Part shown: one piece after another, positions 1 through 6,274 of the stretch
How positions within the stretch are numbered: the first letter of the stretch is position 1
Layout of the letters: each line of letters begins with the position of its first letter
Assembly: GCA_012511645.1 (NCBI GenBank)
Contig: JAAZFP010000227.1
Coordinates: 1 to 9,745 of the forward strand
DNA from: Microbacteriaceae bacterium
Lineage (GTDB): Bacteria > Actinomycetota > Actinomycetes > Actinomycetales > Microbacteriaceae
Direction of reading: 5' to 3'
Length of the DNA stretch: 9,745 nucleotides
Notes under the pieces: generated by a model
Database searches by the model: none
Told to the model about the DNA's origin: nothing
What the model saw: the letters and a program-made list of their open reading frames with translations, nothing else
Program-made: the position numbers and the translations under genes

Positions 1-686
1 AGGCCGGGACCAAAACAGAGGCTGGCGAGCTGTGCTCGACCGTGCGGGGGTCGGGCAGAAGTAAGCACAACTGCTGCGGCACCGCCCGCGAAAACGGCCG
101 AGGCAACGATCTGCTCCGGGTCATTCGATGATCTGAGGTGAATCGAACACAGTTCGGCGCAGACCACCAACGCGACCGCATTTGGATCCGCGTCACAGGC
201 GCGAGCCGCGATGCGGAGTGCAGGAAACGCCGCAGAGCATCCCATGAACCCGACATGGGTGCGCTCCGCAGTGGTGCGAATGCCGAGTTGCTTCGCCAAC
301 AAGAAATCAGGACCCGGAGCGAAGAAGCCGGTGCACGAGGCCGTCACCACATGGGTCACTTCTGAAGCGACGACCCCCGCACGATCGAGCGCATCGTTCG
401 CCGCCGCAAGAAACAGTGCCGGCGCTTCCCGACGATAGACCGCGTTGCGAGCTCCGGTGCTGGCAGGGCGCAGCCGGTCATCGTGGTCGGTAAAGAGTGG
501 ATCGCGGGCGCCCTTTGCCCCGATGACACAGTGCCTTGTATCAATCGCTGACTGGTCAAACGCGATACCGATGAGCCGAGCGCTCAGACGGTCGACCCCC
601 GGTTGAGAGGCAAAAAAGTCGCGAGTTTCACCCTGGGTGAGTCGGGCTTCGGGCACTGCAGTGCCGATCGCAAGAACGTGGGCCAT
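1..686 (-). CDS. Type III polyketide synthase (chalcone/stilbene synthase family), 3' end off the window
   Basis: The minus strand is open from the left edge to ATG at 686, giving the first 228 residues of a type III polyketide synthase. These homodimeric cytosolic enzymes condense a starter acyl-CoA with malonyl-CoA and cyclise the product. Seen: an N-terminal thiolase-fold start (MAHVLAIGTAVPEARL), the nucleophile in TASCTGFFAPGPD (Cys118), then THVGFMGCSAAFPALRIA (about 143-160), the CAELCS stretch (176-181) and the glycine loop VFAGGAAAVV (198-207). That loop is usually FGDGA or FADGA, so the Asp is replaced by Gly here. The catalytic His and Asn lie beyond the edge. No good ribosome site precedes 686; TTG at 698 and GTG at 743 are in-frame alternatives. 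The gene is divergent from the membrane-protein gene at 852. The family call is secure; the product (pyrone, resorcinol or naphthalene type) cannot be told. Confidence 0.9.
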   Translation of the reverse strand, partial: MAHVLAIGTAVPEARLTQGETRDFFASQPGVDRLSARLIGIAFDQSAIDTRHCVIGAKGARDPLFTDHDDRLRPASTGARNAVYRREAPALFLAAANDALDRAGVVASEVTHVVTASCTGFFAPGPDFLLAKQLGIRTTAERTHVGFMGCSAAFPALRIAARACDADPNAVALVVCAELCSIHLRSSNDPEQIVASAVFAGGAAAVVLTSARPPHGRAQLASLCFGPG

Positions 687-726
687 GCCGATAGTCAACG
701 ACGCGTGCGCGCGTGCGGCTACGCCC

Positions 727-756
727 TTGACAGGGGCATTCACTGCCCACTAAGCA
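727..756 (+). promoter_or_regulatory. Possible promoter in the divergent intergenic region
   Basis: The 165-base gap between the polyketide synthase and the membrane-protein gene holds a perfect -35 hexamer TTGACA (727-732). The -10 position 18 bases later (TAAGCA, 751-756) matches poorly. A small inverted repeat, GGGCA (734-738) and TGCCC (744-748), lies in the spacer, where a regulator could bind. The assignment is weak because of the poor -10. Confidence 0.25.
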
Positions 757-851
757 CATTCGCGGCGGCGCGCGCAACCCCTGGGCAAGTGTGTGAAAGC
801 TCGACTAGAAATGAGTCAGCGCAGCGAAACCACATCGACCGAAGGCCACAT

Positions 852-1196
852 ATGTCCCCGCTTTCATCAGCACCATGGGTGATGCTCGCCAGCGTGTGCT
901 ATCTCGGCACCGTGACGCTCGGCACCCTGAGTGCCGCGGGGAGGCGTGTCGGAAGGGCGTGGCACACTCGCTTGTTCGTCGTGACCGTAGTGCTGACGCT
1001 GATTGCCGCGGTGCTGTCCTTCTCCGTGCAGTGGATGCGCGCCGCGGTCTTGCTTCTTGCGCTCGTGCCGCTTGCCGTGCTGCCGTTCGTCACCGCGCCG
1101 GTCCGCGTGCACCTCAGGCGTCACATGCTACTCGGTCTCAGTGCGGCCCCCTGCTACGCGACGGCACTCGTGATGCTCATCCTCGGGCCACGGTAA
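852..1196 (+). CDS. Small integral membrane protein, unknown function
   Basis: This encodes 114 residues. ATG at 852 is preceded by GAAGG (841-845) at good spacing; the frame is open further upstream, but that part reads as non-membrane, atypical protein and overlaps the polyketide synthase gene. Hydrophobic segments lie at about residues 8-28, 42-60, 65-83 and 92-111, so three or four transmembrane helices are likely, with Arg-rich turns between them (GRRVGRAWHTR at about 30-40 and RVHLRRH at about 87-93). There is no signal-peptide cleavage motif, Cys pair or His-rich metal site. I do not recognise a family. It lies 48 bases upstream of the nitroreductase gene on the same strand, so co-transcription is likely and it may support that enzyme's pathway, but nothing in the sequence shows a function. 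Confidence 0.7.
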   Translation: MSPLSSAPWVMLASVCYLGTVTLGTLSAAGRRVGRAWHTRLFVVTVVLTLIAAVLSFSVQWMRAAVLLLALVPLAVLPFVTAPVRVHLRRHMLLGLSAAPCYATALVMLILGPR

Positions 1197-1244
1197 CCGG
1201 CCACACCACACTCACCGCACATCATCATTCGAGAGGGGCACCCC

Positions 1245-2039
1245 ATGGAATTTATCGACGTCCTGTTCGGCCGGCGCACCACGAACGGACCGTTTCTGCC
1301 CGACCCCGTGAGTGACTCGCATCAGCAACTGCTCATCAAGGCTGCGGCATCCGCGCCGTCGCAGTTCAACAGTCAGCCATGGAGGTTTGTCGTCATAGAG
1401 CACCGCGAGACGATCGAAGGAATCGCTCGCATCAGCGGGGTGTCGATGACCCAGGTGATTTCAGAGGGATCATTCTTCGAACGGTACAAACGTCACTTCC
1501 GGTTTAGCGCCGAGGAAATGGCAGAGCATCGGTCGGGCATGTATTTCGATAAACTCCCGAAGGCGTTGCGCCCATTTACCAAGGCGGTGTTCACTCCGGC
1601 GGGGGTGCAGGCGATGCGAATGCTGAGAGTGCCGCACACGCTCGGTGAAGAGAACAGAAAGCTGGTACAGGGGTCGCCGATTGTCCTCGGTGTGATGCTT
1701 GACCGCCGCGACCGTGAGGCGCATGAGCTCGCCGACTTCTATTGCCAGTTCAGTCTCGGCGCGGCCATGGAGAATGTGTGGCTCACGACCTGCGAACTCG
1801 GCATGGGGATCCAATTCATTTCATTTCCGATGGAAGCGCCTGGCCGGTGGCAGAAACTCATCGAGCTGCTTGAGGTGCCGGATGACCTCGAACTCATGGC
1901 GCTCTACCGCCTCGGCTACGTTCCCGAACAGTCGGATCGACCGGCTATTGACTGGTCGAGTCGTGAGCGTCGCCCGCCGTCACAGTTCGTGTTTCGTGAG
2001 ACATGTCGCAGTCCACAACAGGGGTGGGATCAGGCGTAG
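1245..2039 (+). CDS. Nitroreductase-family flavoprotein
   Basis: The product is 264 residues of the nitroreductase fold, normally a cytosolic FMN dimer using NAD(P)H to reduce nitro groups, quinones or other small electrophiles. Seen: FGRRTTNGPF (8-17) matches the N-terminal FMN-phosphate arginines; APSQFNSQPWRFVVIE (37-52) is the family's S-x-x-N-x-Q-P-W-x-F signature; LGAAMENVWLTTCELGMG (171-188) is the dimer/flavin helix; and YRLGYVPE (221-228) is the usual strand before the C-terminal arm. An insert of about 60 residues (about 70-130, with FFERYKRHFRF and two Phe/Tyr-rich stretches) is longer than in minimal NfsB-type enzymes and probably covers the active site. ATG 1245 has GAGAGG (1231-1236) upstream. 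It follows the small membrane-protein gene; a 130-base gap separates it from the diiron oxidase operon. The substrate cannot be inferred. Confidence 0.88.
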   Translation: MEFIDVLFGRRTTNGPFLPDPVSDSHQQLLIKAAASAPSQFNSQPWRFVVIEHRETIEGIARISGVSMTQVISEGSFFERYKRHFRFSAEEMAEHRSGMYFDKLPKALRPFTKAVFTPAGVQAMRMLRVPHTLGEENRKLVQGSPIVLGVMLDRRDREAHELADFYCQFSLGAAMENVWLTTCELGMGIQFISFPMEAPGRWQKLIELLEVPDDLELMALYRLGYVPEQSDRPAIDWSSRERRPPSQFVFRETCRSPQQGWDQA

Positions 2040-2141
2040 CGCGCGCTCAGGTGCGCTCACTGGGACACGAATGCCTGTAGCCAAAGACACTGCCGGGGTC
2101 AAGGGGGTATTGGGGTGCAATGAGAGCGGACAAGATGTGGC

Positions 2142-2158
2142 TCATCGGCCAACGATGA
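2142..2158. repeat. Inverted repeat just upstream of the diiron oxidase start
   Basis: TCATCG (2142-2147) and CGATGA (2153-2158) form six-base arms around GCCAA. The site abuts the ribosome site AAAGG (2158-2162) and contains the upstream alternative ATG at 2155. It could be a repressor site or a weak hairpin controlling translation. This is a sequence observation only; arms this short can occur by chance. Confidence 0.35.
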
Positions 2159-2169
2159 AAGGTAGACCG

Positions 2170-3468
2170 ATGCACTCACTCACAAGCTCACGAGCCGACG
2201 CGCCATTCGTAGCGAGCGCACCTTCTCGCGCGGACGATGCTGCGCCCGCTCCTCGTCCAAACAGCGGCAGCCACCTAGCGCCGGTCGACGGCACCTCTCT
2301 AGAGCGGTTTGTGCGCGGGCCCCTGAGCGAAGCGGTTCTGCAGGTGCTCCAGCACGACGATCAGGCCGGGATGACCACGGCAGCGCCACCCACTCGAGAG
2401 ATGTTGCTTGCGCTCACCGATGAGGCAACTGCGGCCGCTCCCTCAATCACATATGACGACGACATCCAGGCCGCGCTCTTTCTGCTGTACGCATCGCACT
2501 ACGGGTCTCTCCCATGGCTTGACCCAGAGCACGAATGGGTCCCATCTCTGCTCGAGGTTCGCGTGCGTCTCGAACGTGACTTTGAACGTGAGCTGCGTGC
2601 GGCTATTCCAATGCCGCTCTTGCCAGCCCCAGACCCCGGTGAGGTGTCTCGAGCGCTCTTTGAGTTAGCGAGTGACGACAGCGGGCCGAGCCTGTCGAAG
2701 TTTATTGCCCGCAAGGCAACCAAGGATCAGGTCGTTGAAGCACTCAAACAACGATCCATTTATACGCTGCGTGAAGCCGATCCGCACTCGTGGGCGATCC
2801 CGCGACTCACTGGGCGGCCAAAGGCAGCGCTCGTCGAGATTCAGAGTGACGAGTACGGTGGTGGCAGGCCAGAGCGGGTACATCAGCAGCTGTACGCTGC
2901 TGCACTGCGCCAGGCCGACCTGAGCGATACCTACGGCGCATATGCGCACGAGGTGCCCGCGATCACTCTGGCCTCGTTCAACATGATGTCGATGTTTGGG
3001 ATCAACAGGCGACTGATTGGGGCAATCGTCGGTCATTTGGCTGCGTTTGAAATGACCTCGTCCATTCCGTGCAAACTCACTGCTGATGGGTTGCGCAGAC
3101 TGGGGTTCGGCGATGACGTGATCGATTATTTCGATGAGCATGTCGAAGCTGATGCTGTGCACGAACAGATTGCTGCGCGGGATCTCGCAGGCACACTCGC
3201 TGAGGACAGGCCAGACCTGCTTCCAGACATCATGTTTGGCGCTGCGGCCTGCTTGACAGTTGATGGCTGGATGGCTCAGCACATGTTTGAGGCGTGTCAG
3301 CGCGGCGAAAGTTCATTGCGGCCACGGGAAATCACGCGTGGGGCAGGGCAGAAGACGGGTCTACCATCGCGCGGTCAGGGGGGGAGCCACACGAATCAGT
3401 CGCGTCTGCTCGACAGGTCAATTCAGCCGATCCGGTCGAGTCGGCGGAGTCAGGAGACAACGCAATGA
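2170..3468 (+). CDS. Heme-oxygenase-like diiron oxidase (iron-containing redox enzyme family)
   Basis: The product has 432 residues. Residues 1-45 are Ser/Ala/Pro-rich and probably disordered; about 50-385 is the helical TenA/heme-oxygenase-like domain. Candidate iron ligands are E202, E228 (in SDEYGGG), H238, E294 (in AAFEMTSS) and H324, D328, H331 on the third core helix. HMFEACQRGESSLRP (371-385) is the typical family end. Such enzymes bind two irons and use O2 to oxidise, N-oxygenate or fragment amino or fatty acids. Start 2170 has AAAGG upstream; in-frame ATG 2155 is an alternative. An unusual basic Arg/Ser/Gln tail of about 47 residues follows the domain and contains a seven-G run (3378-3384). 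The stop overlaps the next start as ATGA, so it is translationally coupled to the CDGSH protein. The family is firm; the reaction is unknown. Confidence 0.87.
   Translation: MHSLTSSRADAPFVASAPSRADDAAPAPRPNSGSHLAPVDGTSLERFVRGPLSEAVLQVLQHDDQAGMTTAAPPTREMLLALTDEATAAAPSITYDDDIQAALFLLYASHYGSLPWLDPEHEWVPSLLEVRVRLERDFERELRAAIPMPLLPAPDPGEVSRALFELASDDSGPSLSKFIARKATKDQVVEALKQRSIYTLREADPHSWAIPRLTGRPKAALVEIQSDEYGGGRPERVHQQLYAAALRQADLSDTYGAYAHEVPAITLASFNMMSMFGINRRLIGAIVGHLAAFEMTSSIPCKLTADGLRRLGFGDDVIDYFDEHVEADAVHEQIAARDLAGTLAEDRPDLLPDIMFGAAACLTVDGWMAQHMFEACQRGESSLRPREITRGAGQKTGLPSRGQGGSHTNQSRLLDRSIQPIRSSRRSQETTQ
3378..3384 (+). other. Seven-G run, candidate slippage site
   Basis: In the diiron oxidase frame the run reads as the last base of CAG followed by GGG GGG, so it fits the X_XXY_YYZ tandem slippery pattern. 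A -1 ribosomal slip, or one extra G added during transcription or replication, leads into a frame open through 3465 that continues directly into the CDGSH protein. Whether slippage happens is unknown; the CDGSH gene also has its own ribosome site. Confidence 0.45.
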
Positions 3469-3692
3469 GCGCGGCCAAGCGACGCGTCACTCTTACGCCG
3501 TACCCCGACGGTCCGATTCTGATGCGAGGCGATGTTGACCTGCGCACCGCCGAGGGTGATCTCATTGAGGTGAACCGACGCACGGTCGCTCTGTGCCGCT
3601 GTGGACTGTCGAGCATCAAGCCCTTCTGCGACGGCACCCACAAGGCAGCTGGATTTCGCACTGACGACGAGAATGAAACGGAGTCACCTTGA
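3465..3692 (+). CDS. CDGSH-type iron-sulfur protein
   Basis: The product is 75 residues with one CDGSH motif: C44, C46, C55 and H59 in CRCGLSSIKPFCDGTH (44-59). This fits C-x-C-x2-S-x3-P-x-C-D-G-(S/T)-H and should bind one [2Fe-2S] cluster through three Cys and one His. The preceding RRVTLTPYPDGPILMRGDVDL (about 6-26) is the usual small beta region. It is soluble, with no membrane anchor. CDGSH proteins transfer electrons or clusters; here the natural partner is the diiron oxidase whose stop codon overlaps this start (ATGA, 3465-3468). AGGAG (3452-3456) lies 8 bases before ATG 3465 and fixes the start; the frame is open back to 3294 but that extension is linker-like. The C-terminal TDDENETESP is acidic. 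Its stop overlaps the next gene's TTG. Confidence 0.92.
   Translation: MSAAKRRVTLTPYPDGPILMRGDVDLRTAEGDLIEVNRRTVALCRCGLSSIKPFCDGTHKAAGFRTDDENETESP
3680..3691 (+). promoter_or_regulatory. Ribosome site and TTG start overlapping the CDGSH stop
   Basis: GGAG (3680-3683) sits five bases before TTG 3689, and TTG overlaps the TGA stop (3690-3692) as TTGA. The next in-frame ATG (codon 43) would delete the conserved N-terminal VEEEY motif of the ligase, so the TTG start is well supported and indicates coupled translation. Confidence 0.75.
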
Positions 3693-4798
3693 TTGCTCAT
3701 CCCAAGCGCCCCTTCGGCGTCGAAGAAGAATACTTGCTGCTCGACGGTGTCACCGGCGTGCCGATCAATCGCGCCGCTGAGCTGCTCGCGGTGACGGCAG
3801 ATGTTGACGAGCAAATGGATCGCGAGTTCTTTTCGAGCCAGCTCGAAACGGCCACCCCTGTCTGCCATGACACAGACGACGCGGAGCAGGCGCTGAGTGA
3901 GGTGCGCCGCGCCTTTTCGGAGGCGGCGATCGCCCGAGGAATCGTGCTGGCTGGCACCGGGCTGCCGCCGTTGGGTGGCGACACGGCTGGCTCAGTCACG
4001 CCGAAAGACCGATATCGACTGATCGAATCGCAGTATCGGGCCGCGGCGAAGCACCAGTACGCGACCGGCACGCACGTTCATGTCGAGGTGCCGTCACCTG
4101 ATGCAGGTATTGAGGTGCTGTGCCGACTGGCGCGCTGGGCACCCACGCTGCTGGCTCTGACGGCAAATTCGCCCCTTTGGTGCGGGGAACCGACGGGGTT
4201 TGCGAGCTGGCGTCATGTGAGCGGCATGACCTGGCCGGTGGCAGGGTATCCGCTTGGCTTCGAGAACGAAGCGGACTACCGTCGGTCAGTGACCCAGCTG
4301 ATCGATACCGGAGTCGTGCCTGACAGCGGCCTGCTGACGTGGGTGGCGAGGCTGTCTGATAATTACCCCACGGTCGAACTGAGAATCGCCGATGCGCAAC
4401 TCGAAGCGTCTGATGCGGTCGCGTTTGCCGCGATCGTCCGCGCGCTCGTTGACCAAGCGATCGCCGAAGCCGAGGCTGGGCACGAACGGCCCAATTACGC
4501 GACCGCGATGGTGAACGGTGCGACGTGGCTGGCTGCTCGCGACGGACTGAGCAACCAGCTGATAGATCCGTTGACCGCAGAATCGATGCCCGCGTTTGAC
4601 CTGATTTCGCGCATGCTCGGCACGGTCGAAGAGCAACTTGATCGTTTCGGGGATCGAGCTCGAGTCGACGCGTACTTGGCGCAGCTGCTGGCCAAGGGTG
4701 ACCCGGCAACGCGTCAATTGCAGGTGTACGGGGCGGAAGGAGTGAGCGGTCTGCTCAACCTCTATGGGGCGGCGGGCACTGCTGCGGCTGCAGCATGA
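3689..4798 (+). CDS. Carboxylate-amine ligase, YbdK type (glutamate-cysteine ligase 2 family)
   Basis: The product is 369 residues, about the usual YbdK length. The family uses ATP to activate a carboxylate as an acyl-phosphate and join it to an amine; E. coli YbdK has weak glutamate-cysteine ligase activity, while true substrates of many members are unknown. Seen: RPFGVEEEYLLLD (7-19), the N-terminal metal/ATP-binding acidic cluster; QLETATPVC (51-59); YATGTHVHVEVPSPD (124-138); WRHVSGMTWP (174-183); NYPTVELRIADAQ (225-237); and RPNYATAMVNGATWLAARDGL (about 267-287). All are characteristic and none appears broken. It is the last gene of the overlapping three-gene operon and is followed by a strong hairpin. 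The context suggests it builds an amide that the diiron oxidase acts on, or that it attaches an amino acid to its product; that is inference. Glutathione-type thiol synthesis is the alternative. Confidence 0.88.
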   Translation: MIAHPKRPFGVEEEYLLLDGVTGVPINRAAELLAVTADVDEQMDREFFSSQLETATPVCHDTDDAEQALSEVRRAFSEAAIARGIVLAGTGLPPLGGDTAGSVTPKDRYRLIESQYRAAAKHQYATGTHVHVEVPSPDAGIEVLCRLARWAPTLLALTANSPLWCGEPTGFASWRHVSGMTWPVAGYPLGFENEADYRRSVTQLIDTGVVPDSGLLTWVARLSDNYPTVELRIADAQLEASDAVAFAAIVRALVDQAIAEAEAGHERPNYATAMVNGATWLAARDGLSNQLIDPLTAESMPAFDLISRMLGTVEEQLDRFGDRARVDAYLAQLLAKGDPATRQLQVYGAEGVSGLLNLYGAAGTAAAAA

Positions 4799-4813
4799 CC
4801 ATGCATAGTCGTT

Positions 4814-4843
4814 CGGAGCGCCCCGTGATGACACGGGTCTCCG
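4814..4843 (+). terminator. Hairpin ending the diiron oxidase operon
   Basis: CCCGTG (4822-4827), loop ATGA, CACGGG (4832-4837) form a perfect inner stem, continued by CGGAG (4814-4818) with CTCCG (4839-4843); AGT (4807-4809) and ACT (4844-4846) may add three more pairs. It starts 16 bases after the ligase stop. There is no U-tract, which is common in actinobacterial terminators. It could work in both directions between the convergent genes. Confidence 0.65.
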
Positions 4844-4846
4844 ACT

Positions 4847-5028
4847 GCTGACATATGGGAACACGAAGGCGGTTCGCCATCACGAGGGAGACAACGAACG
4901 CGGGCTGATGGTCTCGTCAGGCACCACGACAGAGCCGCGCCGCGCACATGGTTCATCGCCGGTATAGATGAATCCACCGGTGAAGACCGTGTCAAGGTTG
5001 CTGTTGTTCACGCGCCGCGTGGCCTTTG
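4847..5028. other. Convergent intergenic region without a supported gene
   Basis: About 180 bases between the operon terminator and the end of the minus-strand reductase gene. I see a weak stem CACGC (5009-5013) with GCGTG (5017-5021), a possible terminator for the reductase but lacking a T-tract, and an eight-base palindrome CACCGGTG near 4975. No conserved coding signal is apparent. Confidence 0.4.
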
Positions 5029-6189
5029 CTACCGCAGCGGTGTGTTCGCCGGATCGATGCGCTCGCTCTCGCGCACGGGCCCCGGCGGTGTGCCATCTCC
5101 GAATGGTTCACCGCCAAGCCGCTCGCGATCGTGTGGGTCAAGCCAGTTCGCGAGGTCAGGGCCGGCTGGCATGATCCGTGTTGGATTGATGTCCTCGTGC
5201 GTCAGGTAGTAGTGCTGCTTGATCTGCGTGAAATCGATCGTGTCGCCAAACCCTGGGGTCTGAAACAGGTCACGCGCGTAGCCCCACAGATTTGGCATCT
5301 CGGTCAACCGGTTGCGGTTGGTCTTGAAATGGCCGTGATAGACCGGGTCGAAGCGAGCCAGCGTGGTGAAGAGACGCACGTCGGCCTCGGTGATGGTGCC
5401 ACCCATGAGAAAGCGCCTGGTGGCGAGGCGATCCTCGAGCCAGTCGAGCGCGCTCCACAATCGATCGTAGGCCGCGTCGTAGGCCGCTTGCGACCCGGCA
5501 AAGCCGCAGCGGTAGACACCATTATTGACCTCAGTGAACACCCGCTCGATGACGGGCCACATTTCGTCGCGCAGCGCCTCGGGCAACAAATCTGGCGCGC
5601 CGTCGCGGTGAAACTCTCGCCACTCGGTGGAGAAGTCGAGTGTGATCTGGGGGTAGTCGTTCGTCACGACCGCGCCTGAAGCGATTTCGACAATCGCCGG
5701 CACGGTGATGCCGCGAGGATAGTTCGGAAACCGCTTGAAGTAGTTCTCTTGCAGCCGCTCGGCGCCAAGTACGGGGTCGCGGTGCCCTGGGTCGAGATCG
5801 AAGGTCCAGGACCGCACGTCGTGCACTGGACCTGGCCGGCCGAGTGAGATCACATCCTCGAGCCCGAGCAGTCGCCGAACGATGACGGTGCGGTTTGCCC
5901 ACGGGCAGGCATTTGCGGCGATGAGTCGGTAGCGACCTGGCTCGACCGGCCACGCCTCGGAACCTTCGCTCATGCCGAACCCAACAGAGCCGATCTTGCT
6001 TGGTGGCGGCGCGGGCAGCGAGGAGATGGCAGAGGGGTCGCGCACGATGCGATCCTCGATGTAGTTGGTGTCGCGGTCGAACTCCGCCCCGCTCGTCACA
6101 TAGGCGCCTCGCGTTGAGTGCGGGTCTGCCTCTGCGCTCGAGGTATTTGCTGAGGGAACTTCCGTGTGCTCGGGGGCCGTTTCAGACAT
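5029..6189 (-). CDS. Glutathionyl-hydroquinone reductase homologue (omega-like glutathione S-transferase fold)
   Basis: The product is 386 residues. Family members (YqjG, PcpF, EcmA types) are cytosolic and remove glutathione from S-glutathionyl-hydroquinones with a catalytic Cys. Seen: NACPWANR (93-100) with the nucleophile at Cys95, usually CPWAHR, so His is Asn here; GITVPAIVE (160-168) with the cis-Pro; VTNDYPQI (175-182), replacing the usual NNES; a helical C-terminal domain with ITEADVRLFTTLARFDPVYHGHFK (about 266-289); and HYYLTHEDINPTRIMP (326-341), the family's signature end. Residues 1-30 are a disordered extension, and the C-terminal 40 residues are Pro/Gly-rich. Start 6189 has a near-perfect AGGAGG (6199-6194). 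It is divergent from the membrane-protein gene at 6275. Many actinobacteria make mycothiol rather than glutathione, so the thiol used is uncertain; the family call is firm. Confidence 0.88.
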   Translation of the reverse strand: MSETAPEHTEVPSANTSSAEADPHSTRGAYVTSGAEFDRDTNYIEDRIVRDPSAISSLPAPPPSKIGSVGFGMSEGSEAWPVEPGRYRLIAANACPWANRTVIVRRLLGLEDVISLGRPGPVHDVRSWTFDLDPGHRDPVLGAERLQENYFKRFPNYPRGITVPAIVEIASGAVVTNDYPQITLDFSTEWREFHRDGAPDLLPEALRDEMWPVIERVFTEVNNGVYRCGFAGSQAAYDAAYDRLWSALDWLEDRLATRRFLMGGTITEADVRLFTTLARFDPVYHGHFKTNRNRLTEMPNLWGYARDLFQTPGFGDTIDFTQIKQHYYLTHEDINPTRIMPAGPDLANWLDPHDRERLGGEPFGDGTPPGPVRESERIDPANTPLR

Positions 6190-6217
6190 TGTTCCTCCTC
6201 AGTTCTGTGCAACAAGC

Positions 6218-6229
6218 CGAACATGTTCG
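6218..6229. promoter_or_regulatory. Perfect 12-base palindrome, probable operator
   Basis: CGAACATGTTCG is fully self-complementary. It directly follows a -10-like TACACT on the minus strand (6235-6230), so it would cover the transcription start of the reductase gene, a typical repressor position. It resembles the LexA half-sites CGAAC/GTTCG, but the spacer is two bases instead of four, so a LexA assignment is not supported. Confidence 0.5.
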
Positions 6230-6235
6230 AGTGTA
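6230..6235 (-). promoter_or_regulatory. Candidate -10 box of the reductase gene
   Basis: Read leftwards the bases are TACACT, matching the actinobacterial TAnnnT pattern. It lies about 40 bases upstream of ATG 6189. No clear -35 is visible at the expected distance. Confidence 0.4.
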
Positions 6236-6262
6236 GAGCTATTGCGTGGACGGATGGGGTGG

Positions 6263-6268
6263 TAAGAT
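6263..6268 (+). promoter_or_regulatory. Candidate -10 box of a leaderless promoter
   Basis: TAAGAT ends six bases before ATG 6275, so initiation seven bases downstream of the box would fall on the A of the start codon. The AGGA just before the ATG is too close to act as a normal ribosome site. TTGCGT (6242-6247) is a possible but poorly spaced -35. Confidence 0.5.
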
Positions 6269-6274
6269 ACAGGA

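Noticed and set aside
603..851. Upstream extension of the small membrane protein to 603
   Set aside because: It overlaps the divergent polyketide synthase start, reads as Arg/Cys-rich non-membrane sequence, and ATG 852 has a ribosome site.
1699..2154. Upstream extension of the diiron oxidase frame
   Set aside because: It lies out of frame inside the nitroreductase gene and reads as Ser/Arg-rich shadow sequence; starts at 2155 or 2170 fit the ribosome site.
2665..3282. Minus-strand open frame of 205 codons opposite the diiron oxidase
   Set aside because: It has no recognisable motif, lies wholly opposite a gene with clear family motifs, and long antisense frames are common in high-GC DNA.
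3996..4864. Two long minus-strand open frames (3996-4709 and 4286-4864) opposite the ligase gene
   Set aside because: They are Arg/Ser/Pro-rich shadows of a well-conserved ligase gene, and one also runs through the terminator hairpin.
4762..4995. Possible 77-residue minus-strand gene in the convergent gap
   Set aside because: Low-complexity product that overlaps the ligase 3' end and the hairpin; no motif.
6218..6229. LexA (SOS) box
   Set aside because: The half-sites CGAAC and GTTCG are separated by two bases, not the four needed for the Gram-positive SOS consensus.
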